Shown here: positions 33,889 to 41,154 of the stretch, piece by piece | Numbering within the stretch: position 1 is the first letter of the stretch | Layout: each line of letters opens with the position of its first letter | Assembly (NCBI GenBank): GCA_964395095.1 | Contig: CAYMZZ010000014.1 | Location: forward strand, 58,188 to 122,187 | Direction: 5' to 3' | DNA length: 64,000 nt | Origin: CAYMZZ01 sp964395095 | GTDB lineage: Bacteria; Bacteroidota; Bacteroidia; Chitinophagales; Chitinophagaceae | Notes under the pieces: generated by a model | What the model saw: only the letters and a program-made list of their open reading frames with translations | Told to the model about the DNA's origin: nothing | The model's database searches: none | Translations under genes and position numbers: made by a program

Positions 33889-35364
33889 TTAAGGTGTTAA
33901 CTGTATATTCAGCCCTGACATATCAATCCCCAATGCTGCTGCTACACCTTTTGCGTAATCGGGGTCTGCCTTGTAACAGTTTTGAATGTGCCTTTCCTGT
34001 ATAAATCTTTCAGCACCGTTGATGGCACTTGCCGTATTTTTAAAGAGCCTTTCCTTTTGTTCCGGTGTCATTAGCCTGAAAAGTTTTCCAGGCTGACTGT
34101 AGTAGTCGTTATCATCTTCCCTAAAGTCATAATGGTAGGCATCGCCCTCCAGTGTTAACGGTGGTTCACTATGCGCCTTGTTTTCCTGCCATTGTCCATA
34201 GCTGTTAGGGAAATAGTGAACTGTCGAACCCTCATTACCATCCATTCTCATTGCACCATCTTTGTGATGATTATGGAAAGGACATTTAGGGGCGTTTACA
34301 GGAATTTGGTAATGGTTTACTCCCAAGCGGTAACGTTGGGTATCTCCGTAGGAAAATAACCTCCCTTGCAACATTCTGTCGGGTGAAAATCCTATACCGG
34401 GTACAACATTTGCGGGATTGAACGCCGCTTGTTCCACATCGGCAAAATAGTTTTCAGGATTTCTGTTAAGTTCCAATATACCTACGTCTATCAAAGGATA
34501 TTCAGCCTGCGGCCATACTTTGGTCAGGTCAAAAGGATTGAAAGGACAAACCCGTGCCTGTTCTTCAGTCATTACCTGTATTTTCATTCTCCATTTTGGA
34601 TAATCCCCTTTTTCAATAGCTTCAAACAGGTCTCTTTGATGGCTTTCCCTGTCGTTGCCTATAAGGTCTGCCGCTTCTTCATTGGTAAGGTTGTGAATAC
34701 CCTGTTCGGTTTTTAAATGAAACTTTACCCATACCCTTTGATTTTGGTCATTGATTAAACTAAAGGTATGGCTACCGAAGCCGTGCATAGTACGGTACGA
34801 TTTCGGTATACCTCTATCGCTCATTGTAATGGTTACCTGATGCAAGGCTTCGGGCAGTAAAGTCCAAAAATCCCAGTTGTTATTGGCACTCCTTAGATTG
34901 GTCTTTGGGTCACGCTTCACGGCTTTGTTAAGGTCGGTAAAACGGTACGGGTCTCTTATGAAGAATATAGGTGTATTGTTACCTACCAAATCCCAATTGC
35001 CTTCTTCCGTGTAAAACTTAATGGCAAATCCACGAATATCCCTTTCTGCATCTGCTGCGCCCCGTTCTCCCGCCACTGTAGAAAAGCGAACAAACACCTC
35101 TGTTTCTTTTCCCAATTCTGAAAATAACTTGGCACGAGTGTATTTGCTGACATCGTGTGTTACGGTAAATCTGCCGAAAGCCCCCGAACCCTTTGCGTGC
35201 ATTCTCCTTTCAGGAATTACCTCCCGGTCAAAATGGGCTAATTTTTCCAAAAACCAATGGTCTTCCAAGAGCATTGGACCCCGTTTACCTGCTGTCTTAA
35301 CATTTTGGTTTTCTGCTATCGGTCTTCCCGAAACCGATGTGAGTTTCTTTTCATCGTTACTCAT
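33889..35364 (-). CDS. katA: Monofunctional haem catalase, clade 3-like
   Basis: The 491-residue enzyme converts hydrogen peroxide to water and oxygen. The catalytic His lies in ERRMHAKGSGAFGRF (about residue 56) and the Asn in NTPIFFIRDP. The haem tyrosine is in RLFSYGDTQRYRLG (about residue 338). RFSTVAGERGAADAERDIRG is the diagnostic catalase block. Length is that of small-subunit catalases, all key residues are intact. It follows the DapA-family gene by 22 bases on the same strand. A terminator-like repeat closes the operon. Confidence 0.96.
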   Translation of the reverse strand: MSNDEKKLTSVSGRPIAENQNVKTAGKRGPMLLEDHWFLEKLAHFDREVIPERRMHAKGSGAFGRFTVTHDVSKYTRAKLFSELGKETEVFVRFSTVAGERGAADAERDIRGFAIKFYTEEGNWDLVGNNTPIFFIRDPYRFTDLNKAVKRDPKTNLRSANNNWDFWTLLPEALHQVTITMSDRGIPKSYRTMHGFGSHTFSLINDQNQRVWVKFHLKTEQGIHNLTNEEAADLIGNDRESHQRDLFEAIEKGDYPKWRMKIQVMTEEQARVCPFNPFDLTKVWPQAEYPLIDVGILELNRNPENYFADVEQAAFNPANVVPGIGFSPDRMLQGRLFSYGDTQRYRLGVNHYQIPVNAPKCPFHNHHKDGAMRMDGNEGSTVHYFPNSYGQWQENKAHSEPPLTLEGDAYHYDFREDDNDYYSQPGKLFRLMTPEQKERLFKNTASAINGAERFIQERHIQNCYKADPDYAKGVAAALGIDMSGLNIQLTP

Positions 35365-35386
35365 ATTTTGGCTGATTTTTTAAATG

Positions 35387-36283
35387 TTAAACAGATAGGT
35401 TGGCTGTAACGGCTGAAAGGATGGTTTTAAGTTCTTTGGTTTCTTCAGTCGTAAGTGGCTGTAAAGGACTTCTTAACTGTCCTCCGTCTTCACCCAAAAT
35501 GTTCAGACCTGCTTTGATAGCTCTCGGTAAACCTTTTGCCACGATAAATTTCAGCAAATCAATCTGCTCGTAGAAAACGCTTTGGGCTGTTTCCAAGTCG
35601 TTATTTTGGATGGCATTGTATAAGCCAATGTTCAAATCGGGTATCAGGTTTGGAGCCGCAGTACACCAACCGTTTGCACCTGCTGCAAAAGCAGCCAATG
35701 CCAAAGGATTGGAGCCATTGTAAAATGCTACTTCTTCGCCTAATTCCTTTCTTAGATAGTGCATACGCTGAACGTCCCCTGTGCTTTCCTTTATCATTGT
35801 TACGTTAGGGATTTGCAACAAACGTTTCAGCAATGCTGGCGACATATCCACGCCTCCGGTTGCAGGATTATTATAGGCCATTACCGGGATGGAGATTTTG
35901 GATGCTACGGCATCATAGTGCTTTACAATTTCGTCATCGGTCAATTTCCAATAACTCATCGGGATAATCATTACCGCCGTTGCACCAGCTTTTTCAGCAA
36001 ATTGGGCGTGATAGATGGTTTTTTCGGTAGTGAGGTTGGAAACGCCTACCAATGTAGGTACACGCCCTGCAACCTGTTGGATGGTCGCTTCGGTTATGGC
36101 TTCCTTTTCCTCATCGGTAAGGTAAGGCAAAACCCCTGTACTGCCCAATGGGGCTATACCGTGTGAGCCTGATACGACCAGGCGTTCCACTAATTTTCTA
36201 AATAAGGTAATATCTACCTTTTCATTATTGTCGAACGGTGTAATGGGGTAGGCAATTACACCTTTGAATGGAATTGTATTCAT
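35387..36283 (-). CDS. Dihydrodipicolinate synthase/N-acetylneuraminate lyase family aldolase
   Basis: A 298-residue class I aldolase. The GxTGx turn is GSTGVLPYL (about residues 47-55). The Schiff-base lysine is in NVTMIKESTGD (about residue 164) and the proton-relay Tyr in MAYNNPATGG. Members condense or cleave pyruvate with an aldehyde. It need not be the lysine-pathway enzyme, because housekeeping dapA lies elsewhere and this copy is cargo between a cupin and catalase gene. The MocR-family regulator divergently placed next to the cupin may sense its substrate. The exact reaction is unknown. Confidence 0.9.
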   Translation of the reverse strand: MNTIPFKGVIAYPITPFDNNEKVDITLFRKLVERLVVSGSHGIAPLGSTGVLPYLTDEEKEAITEATIQQVAGRVPTLVGVSNLTTEKTIYHAQFAEKAGATAVMIIPMSYWKLTDDEIVKHYDAVASKISIPVMAYNNPATGGVDMSPALLKRLLQIPNVTMIKESTGDVQRMHYLRKELGEEVAFYNGSNPLALAAFAAGANGWCTAAPNLIPDLNIGLYNAIQNNDLETAQSVFYEQIDLLKFIVAKGLPRAIKAGLNILGEDGGQLRSPLQPLTTEETKELKTILSAVTANLSV

Positions 36284-36331
36284 TGTTTGCGTTTAAATAA
36301 AGTGTCCCCTGTGGGGACACTATTGGGTTAA

Positions 36332-36832
36332 TTAAAAATCTCTTCCTTCTTCTTCACGTAATGCCACGCCTAAATTTTGAAGTTGCGGAGCATTCTCGCA
36401 GGCAATGTATTTTGCAGGTTCGCTATCACTTGTGTTTTGGTGTTGATGCCAAGCCCAAGACGGAATATAAACGGCATCACCTGCTTCCCATTCTACACGC
36501 TGGTCTTCTACCAGTGTCCAGCCCTTGCCCTCAAGCACATATAATATCGTTTCGTAGGTGTGGCGGTGTTTATGCGTTTTTTGACCGGGTAACAAACCTC
36601 CAATGGTGATGCTTACATTCTTGCTCGGCAAGTCCACGAAGAAAACAGGGTGTTTTCTTTCTTCGGAAAATTGGTTGTGTACCCCTGCATTTTCAACGTT
36701 CTTGTGAATGACGTGGGAAGGTCTCACAAAAGATGGTCTTGCAAATGTCTGATGAAAGTCTTTCGAGCTGAATTGCTTTTGCTCTTCGTGGATTGATTTT
36801 CTTACTTCTGTTGCTGTTTCTAACTTTGACAT
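36332..36832 (-). CDS. Cupin-domain protein
   Basis: From the ATG at 36832 (MSKLETATEV) the protein has 166 residues. The double-stranded beta-helix motif shows in GLLPGQKTHKHRHTYETILYVLEGK (metal ligands His-His-Glu in KHRHTYE) and in VEWEAGDAVYIPSWAWHQHQN (second motif with His). Cupins bind a metal and either catalyse dioxygenation or isomerisation, or act as regulators. It is the first gene of the cupin-dapA-katA operon and is transcribed away from the MocR gene, with the shared promoter region between them. An upstream GTG/ATG extension to 36874 would run into the promoter and is less likely. Confidence 0.88.
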   Translation of the reverse strand: MSKLETATEVRKSIHEEQKQFSSKDFHQTFARPSFVRPSHVIHKNVENAGVHNQFSEERKHPVFFVDLPSKNVSITIGGLLPGQKTHKHRHTYETILYVLEGKGWTLVEDQRVEWEAGDAVYIPSWAWHQHQNTSDSEPAKYIACENAPQLQNLGVALREEEGRDF

Positions 36833-36863
36833 AGCATTAATAATTTTATCATTTACTGCACTA

Positions 36864-36890
36864 TTGCAATACAAAAGTATTGTATCTTTG
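36864..36890 (+). promoter_or_regulatory. Promoter with internal palindromic operator for the MocR gene
   Basis: A Bacteroidota-type promoter: TTG at 36864-36866 and TATCTTTG at 36883-36890, 16 bases apart. Between them lies the perfect inverted repeat CAATAC-AAAA-GTATTG (36867-36882). It could be the autoregulatory or divergent operator of the MocR protein and the cupin operon. A downstream GGACTAT...ATAGTCC pair at 36890-36931 gives a possible 5' hairpin. Confidence 0.72.
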
Positions 36891-36933
36891 GACTATTGAA
36901 GTGATACAGTTTCAATAAAAATAGATAGTCCAG

Positions 36934-38355
36934 ATGCTAAGAGGATGGAAATTTGAAATACAATTAGATGAAAAGTCAGATAAAGCCATTTATCTGCAAA
37001 TAGCGGATGCCATTATAAATGATATTCAAACGGGTAGGTTAAAGGCTGGCGATGCGCTTCCGGGCAGCAGAAACCTTGCGCAACTTTTAAAGGTAAACAG
37101 GAATACGGTAGTAGAGGCACTTAACGTTTTGATTAATGAGGGATGGTTAATTCCCAAAGAACGGCAAGGTACTTTTGTTGCCGATACGTTGCCTGCTATA
37201 AAAGAAATACAAAAGGACAACCGGATAATATCAGCTATAAACAACTCCGCAGTTAAACAGTATCACATCGAATTTGATGACGGGCATCCTGATAGTAAAA
37301 TAGCACCCATTACAGAACTGGCAAGGGCATACCGTCAAATATTCAATATAAAAGCAAGGTGGAAAATGATGGGTTACGGCTGTGAATTGGGTGATGTGGT
37401 ATTTCGGAAAGAATTAGCGCAAATGCTCAATCATCAAAGAGGAATGCAGTCAGATGAACAGGACATCTGCATCACCCGTGGCAGCCAAATGGCAATGTAC
37501 CTGGTAGCACATTGCCTGTTCACCAAAGGTGATTATGTGATGATTGAAAATCCGGGATATAAGCCTGCGTGGACGGCATTTGAAAATTCAGGCGCAAAGT
37601 TATTGCCTGTAAGTGTCGATAAAGATGGCTTGGTGATTGATGATGTTTTTGCACATCTGAAATCAAGGAAGAAAATAAAGGCTATTTACGTTACACCACA
37701 CCGACAATACCCAACCACTGTAACATTGAGCTTAAAAAGAAGATTGGAATTGATACGCCTTTCCAATGAATATGGCTTTGCAATTATTGAAGATGATTAT
37801 GATAATGAGTTTCATTTTGGTTATCGCCCGCTATTGCCCTTGTCGAGTTTTACCGAACTTAAAAATTACATTTATATCGGTACAATGAGCAAGGTGGTTG
37901 CGCCTGCATTGCGCATCGGATATTTGGCAAGCAATGACAATTCACTTGTTCGGAAAGTAGGTGATTTGCGAAAAATTATAGATGTTCAGGGCGATGGTAT
38001 TATGGAACAGGCAGTATTACAGCTTATCAAAGATGGTACAATAAAAAGGCACATTAAAAAGGCGACCAGCCACTATAAAGCAAAAAGGGACTTTACAGCA
38101 TCCTTATTGGAAAAACACTTAAAGAATAAAACCACTTATGCTATTCCCGACGGTGGCCTGGCTTTTTGGATAGTCCCTAACAAGCAAGTGGATTGGGTAC
38201 AGCTTTCAGAAGAACTGCAAAGAAAAGGCATTAAAATTATTACGCCTGATAGTTACAGCTTTGATGCCAACATTAATGGGCTAAGGTTGGGCTATGGGTC
38301 GCTAAGTGAGAAAGAGTTGGAAGAAGGTATTGCGGCTTTATCAAAATTGTTGTGA
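36934..38355 (+). CDS. MocR-type GntR/aminotransferase transcription regulator
   Basis: A 473-residue fusion. Residues about 1-85 form a GntR-type winged HTH (IYLQIADAIINDIQTGRLKAG, LPGSRNLAQLLKVNRNTVVEA). Residues about 110-470 are a fold-type-I aminotransferase domain, with the PLP lysine in IYIGTMSKVVAPALRIGYL (about residue 315) and the Asp/Tyr-containing IIEDDYDNEFHF stretch. MocR proteins use PLP to sense a metabolite and switch genes nearby, most simply the divergent cupin-dapA-katA operon. Stop codon is followed 19 bases later by the convergent MarR gene. Confidence 0.93.
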   Translation: MLRGWKFEIQLDEKSDKAIYLQIADAIINDIQTGRLKAGDALPGSRNLAQLLKVNRNTVVEALNVLINEGWLIPKERQGTFVADTLPAIKEIQKDNRIISAINNSAVKQYHIEFDDGHPDSKIAPITELARAYRQIFNIKARWKMMGYGCELGDVVFRKELAQMLNHQRGMQSDEQDICITRGSQMAMYLVAHCLFTKGDYVMIENPGYKPAWTAFENSGAKLLPVSVDKDGLVIDDVFAHLKSRKKIKAIYVTPHRQYPTTVTLSLKRRLELIRLSNEYGFAIIEDDYDNEFHFGYRPLLPLSSFTELKNYIYIGTMSKVVAPALRIGYLASNDNSLVRKVGDLRKIIDVQGDGIMEQAVLQLIKDGTIKRHIKKATSHYKAKRDFTASLLEKHLKNKTTYAIPDGGLAFWIVPNKQVDWVQLSEELQRKGIKIITPDSYSFDANINGLRLGYGSLSEKELEEGIAALSKLL

Positions 38356-38373
38356 TAAAGATAAAGAGGCTGT

Positions 38374-38985
38374 TCACACTTTCATTTTATGCTCGGCACA
38401 ATCAAGCTGCAAATCTGTGATATGCAGGTTCTGATTGAGTAGTTTACAGAAATGGTTTTGCCCGTCTTCAGATGGCTGGTAATAAGAACAGTTCATACAC
38501 ATTCTTTGAACAGTGATTACTCCGGACTTGTTTAAATGACGTATAATATTCAGCAAACTTAACAACAGGTTTTCTTTATCGTCGGGGTGCAGCTCGTTAA
38601 TTGGCTTTTGGAACTCTTTGGTGAAGAAAGATGTTTTGCCAGCTATATCTTTTCCTTTTTCAGAAAGATGGATGATATAACTTCTTGTATCGTTTGGCTC
38701 GTACTCTTTCGTTATCAGGTTTTTTTGTTCCAATGCCTTAATGGTGTCGCTAATGGTGGCTTTGGTCATATTAAACTCATTAGCCAAATAGCTCACTTTT
38801 CTTTTGTCGCTGCTGTGGTAAAGTAAAAAAATCAGTACCTGTACCTGTATCGGGCTTAACGAAAATTCTTTGCTTTCCTGCCACAGCAAAACACGGAAGG
38901 CTTGCGCAATCCGTTCTAATGAAGCTACAATTTTGCTTTCTGTGCTTTGGTGCTGGTGTATTAAGTCGAAGTCCGATTTATCCAT
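38374..38985 (-). CDS. MarR-family regulator with a C-terminal four-cysteine tail
   Basis: Starting at the ATG at 38985 (MDKSDFDLIHQ) gives 203 residues. The winged HTH is in KVSYLANEFNMTKATISDTIKALEQ with the wing DTRSYIIHLSEKG. The last 45 residues hold Cx2Cx13Cx15C (MCMNCSYYQ, HFCKLL, LDCAEH), which could bind zinc, an iron-sulphur cluster or form disulphides. That fits a redox-sensing role. It is the last gene of the - strand cluster that begins with the CPVC thioredoxin at 40947, whose promoter contains a perfect palindrome. The cluster may thus be autoregulated. Confidence 0.88.
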   Translation of the reverse strand: MDKSDFDLIHQHQSTESKIVASLERIAQAFRVLLWQESKEFSLSPIQVQVLIFLLYHSSDKRKVSYLANEFNMTKATISDTIKALEQKNLITKEYEPNDTRSYIIHLSEKGKDIAGKTSFFTKEFQKPINELHPDDKENLLLSLLNIIRHLNKSGVITVQRMCMNCSYYQPSEDGQNHFCKLLNQNLHITDLQLDCAEHKMKV

Positions 38986-39062
38986 ATATAGTTCCAATTT
39001 TTTATGACATTATCCCTGCGATGTTCTTACCCTGTTTAATCAAAACGGGAGTACATCTGATT

Positions 39063-39311
39063 TTATTTTTCATCCTTCCGCCAGTAATTATTTGCGGCTG
39101 CGATTGTAGCGTATTCAGTAGCTACTGTTTGACCTATTTGTATTAGCATTATAGGGTCATTCGCATATATCTCTCTTTGCTCTTTCCGTTTTGCATCGTC
39201 AGGCTGCGTCAGCTTTATAATTAACCTTGCAATTTTGACCGCCAGTTGCCTGCCTTCTTCGGGAGTAGACGTAATCAAAGAGTTATTTGGTATGAGTTGT
39301 ATTTGTTCCAT
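39063..39311 (-). CDS. Small hypothetical protein in the redox cluster
   Basis: An 82-residue protein (MEQIQLIPNNSLITSTP) with an Ile/Ala-rich helix and a charged middle (KRKEQREIYAND). No family is recognised. It lies 6 bases from the preceding gene on the - strand and 77 bases before MarR. Coding use matches its neighbours. Function unknown. Confidence 0.5.
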   Translation of the reverse strand: MEQIQLIPNNSLITSTPEEGRQLAVKIARLIIKLTQPDDAKRKEQREIYANDPIMLIQIGQTVATEYATIAAANNYWRKDEK

Positions 39312-39317
39312 TATATT

Positions 39318-39566
39318 TTAACATTCTGAAAGTGATGGTGAAAAAATTCCATTTACTGCTTTGATAGTTTTTAGAATGACTTTTGTTCCGCTTTCCAATT
39401 CCAAGTAAGGCTTTGGAGCATCCCAGTATATTGCTCTGATTAGTCCTTCTGCCTTAATATTGCCTTTAACGTCCAAAAGCATTGCAGCATTTAACTTTCG
39501 TTCTTTACAATTTATCAAAATTTCCAAGAACCTGTCCTTTATTGAAAGTGGAGTTCGAATATCCAT
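39318..39566 (-). CDS. Small hypothetical protein in the redox cluster
   Basis: The ATG at 39566 (MDIRTPLSIKDRFLEIL) gives 82 residues; the upstream in-frame start would overlap DUF2024 and is rejected. Predicted beta-rich with LNAAMLLDVKGN and YLELESGTKVILKTIKAV. No family is recognised, function unknown. It is 10 bases after DUF2024. Confidence 0.5.
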   Translation of the reverse strand: MDIRTPLSIKDRFLEILINCKERKLNAAMLLDVKGNIKAEGLIRAIYWDAPKPYLELESGTKVILKTIKAVNGIFSPSLSEC

Positions 39567-39576
39567 AAAATTAAGT

Positions 39577-39840
39577 TTAATTGCACCCCTGCATTTCAAT
39601 AATATAATACCCTTTTTCCTTTATCGAATTTTCAATCTCTTGTGAGGCTTCCTCGATATGGCAGAACTGGCATTCTTTTGAAGCCAACGGTTGGTCTTCC
39701 TGACCTTTCGATTTTAGGTATTCCTTACCGAAATCGTAAATGAGTGATGTGTCATTTATTTCCTTTGGTACAATAATGTCAAAGTGCATTATTCCACCGC
39801 TTTTTTTTGTTACATAGGTGTCCCAAACTGCTACTTGCAT
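39577..39840 (-). CDS. DUF2024 family protein
   Basis: The 87-residue protein begins MQVAVWDTYVTKKSGG and contains MHFDIIVPKEI and a CQFCHIEEA motif (CxxC). The VWDTYV...MHFDI pattern is typical of DUF2024. Function unknown. The CxxC makes a redox or metal role in keeping with the neighbours, by inference. It starts 69 bases after the secreted-protein gene, beyond a hairpin at 39873-39900. Confidence 0.78.
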   Translation of the reverse strand: MQVAVWDTYVTKKSGGIMHFDIIVPKEINDTSLIYDFGKEYLKSKGQEDQPLASKECQFCHIEEASQEIENSIKEKGYYIIEMQGCN

Positions 39841-39872
39841 AATACTTATTTTTTATCTAATAGCAAAATGCC

Positions 39873-39900
39873 CTACAATGTTAGCACCCTAACATTGTAG
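39873..39900 (-). terminator. Perfect 12-bp hairpin between secreted-protein and DUF2024 genes
   Basis: Arms CTACAATGTTAG and CTAACATTGTAG with a 4-base loop. It follows the stop of the 39909 gene, so it may act as a terminator or attenuator. It also shares GTTAG...CTAAC half-sites with the operator at 40994-41010, so an operator role is possible. Confidence 0.6.
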
Positions 39901-39908
39901 AACACTTT

Positions 39909-40643
39909 TTATTTAACTGTGTAGGGTAGTGTTAATTTTTTCGATAGGATGCTGAAAACATTATACACGCCAAGCATTGGTTTATCCATAGACATTCCGC
40001 CTTCAGGTGCTGATACTTCCAAGTAACAGGTAACTGCATCATAATTGAATTGTACTTTATTCTTGATACGGTATGCAGGAACTGAAACCCTTATTTTATT
40101 TCCAGCAGTTACTACCGGGAAACCTGGGCTATCCATATACATTGGCATATCAGGCGCAGTTGTTGGTTTGGTTATTTTGTCAGCAGGCTTATATTCTTTA
40201 ACTGCTAAACCACCTTTTACTCTTTTATCTTCTACCAAAACAACCCAATGCGGATGCCATACAATACCGTCATTGTCAAACTTACCGTCAGCGTTTTCGT
40301 CCCAAAGCGGGCTATCGTCAAAATCAGGATGTGAGGTAAGCGCCAGTGCTACGATACCTTCGGTTTTACTAAAGCCTATATCTTCTGCTTTAAGTGTAGT
40401 TGGAAATACATAGGCTAAAACAGGAGCCATATCTAATTTGCCAATCGGGGTTGGTTTAGTTGCTCCAGCTTTTCCCACCACGGTAATTTCAAATTCCAAA
40501 GTGCCGAACGCTTTGTTATGAATAACTGATGCCGATTTGATTTTGAAGTCGTCCGACTGTTCAAATGCCTTGCACTTATCACAAGCATAAGAATTGATTT
40601 GTACTGCAAGAAAGGCAGCGATAAAGAATGTAACTTTTTTCAT
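39909..40643 (-). CDS. Secreted protein of unknown function with CxxC near the N-terminus
   Basis: From the ATG at 40643 (MKKVTFFIAAFLAVQ) the product has 244 residues with a signal peptide that ends near SYA, followed by CDKCKAFEQ. The body is beta-rich (LEFEITVVGKAGATKP, IVWHPHWVVLVEDKRVKGG, IRVSVPAYRIKNKVQFN). A WHPHW pair of His could bind metal. No family recognised. It is downstream of the CPVC thioredoxin and separated from it by a strong terminator-like hairpin. Confidence 0.7.
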   Translation of the reverse strand: MKKVTFFIAAFLAVQINSYACDKCKAFEQSDDFKIKSASVIHNKAFGTLEFEITVVGKAGATKPTPIGKLDMAPVLAYVFPTTLKAEDIGFSKTEGIVALALTSHPDFDDSPLWDENADGKFDNDGIVWHPHWVVLVEDKRVKGGLAVKEYKPADKITKPTTAPDMPMYMDSPGFPVVTAGNKIRVSVPAYRIKNKVQFNYDAVTCYLEVSAPEGGMSMDKPMLGVYNVFSILSKKLTLPYTVK

Positions 40644-40674
40644 TTTATTAAGTATTAATGTTGAACGATAAAAA

Positions 40675-40704
40675 TCCAATAGGCTATGATGATAGCCTAT
40701 TGGA
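40675..40704 (-). terminator. Intrinsic terminator after the thioredoxin-like gene
   Basis: Perfect 13-bp stem (TCCAATAGGCTAT / ATAGCCTATTGGA) with a 4-base loop, followed on the - strand by TTTTTA. It lies 10 bases after the thioredoxin-like stop. Partial read-through would feed the rest of the cluster. Confidence 0.82.
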
Positions 40705-40713
40705 ATAAATTTT

Positions 40714-40947
40714 TTAACCTCTTACGTCAGCAATGGAAGCACCGAAATTGATGTGCAGCACATTTCCGTCTGGTGTAACCAAAGCTGGTACTGATTTTAC
40801 TCCTGCTTTTTCCGCTTCGTCAATTCTGCTGCGTTCTTCGCCGATGTGGACTACTTCAACTTTGTCCTCGCCAACAAGATTTACGATGTCGTGTTCTGCG
40901 CTTACACAAACAGGACAACCTGCGTGATAGAAAACTGATTTTGCCAT
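40714..40947 (-). CDS. Small thioredoxin/glutaredoxin-like protein (CPVC)
   Basis: A 77-residue thioredoxin-fold protein. The redox site is FYHAGCPVCVSAEHD and the cis-Pro loop is GVKSVPALV. Length is that of glutaredoxin-like minimal thioredoxins. It could carry out dithiol exchange in the cytoplasm. It is the first gene of the redox cluster and its promoter has a palindromic operator (40994-41010), so it is likely the main controlled gene. Neighbours with CxxC motifs and the Cys-rich MarR support a redox-response module. Confidence 0.87.
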   Translation of the reverse strand: MAKSVFYHAGCPVCVSAEHDIVNLVGEDKVEVVHIGEERSRIDEAEKAGVKSVPALVTPDGNVLHINFGASIADVRG

Positions 40948-40986
40948 TTTTTAAAGATTATTTGTTCTGTGGCAACATTGCCGAGA

Positions 40987-41018
40987 CAAATATAGTTAGG
41001 AGTCCTAACTTAAACAAA
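40987..41018 (-). promoter_or_regulatory. Promoter with 17-bp palindromic operator upstream of the CPVC gene
   Basis: On the - strand, TTTG (41015-41018) and TATATTTG (40987-40994) form the promoter with 20 bases between. The perfect palindrome AGTTAGGAGTCCTAACT (40994-41010) fills that spacer and touches the -7 box, so a bound protein would block RNA polymerase. The MarR at 38374 is the likely ligand, by position. Confidence 0.82.
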
Positions 41019-41154
41019 CCTTTTCACAATTTTTTATGGAATTATTTTTTAGAATGTCTCTTTAGTTGATAAAGACAATCATATTGAGTTATGAAACGAC
41101 AACTCTTAATGGCCTATCTATAAGAAAGTTATGGTGGCAGGATAAATGTAATTT

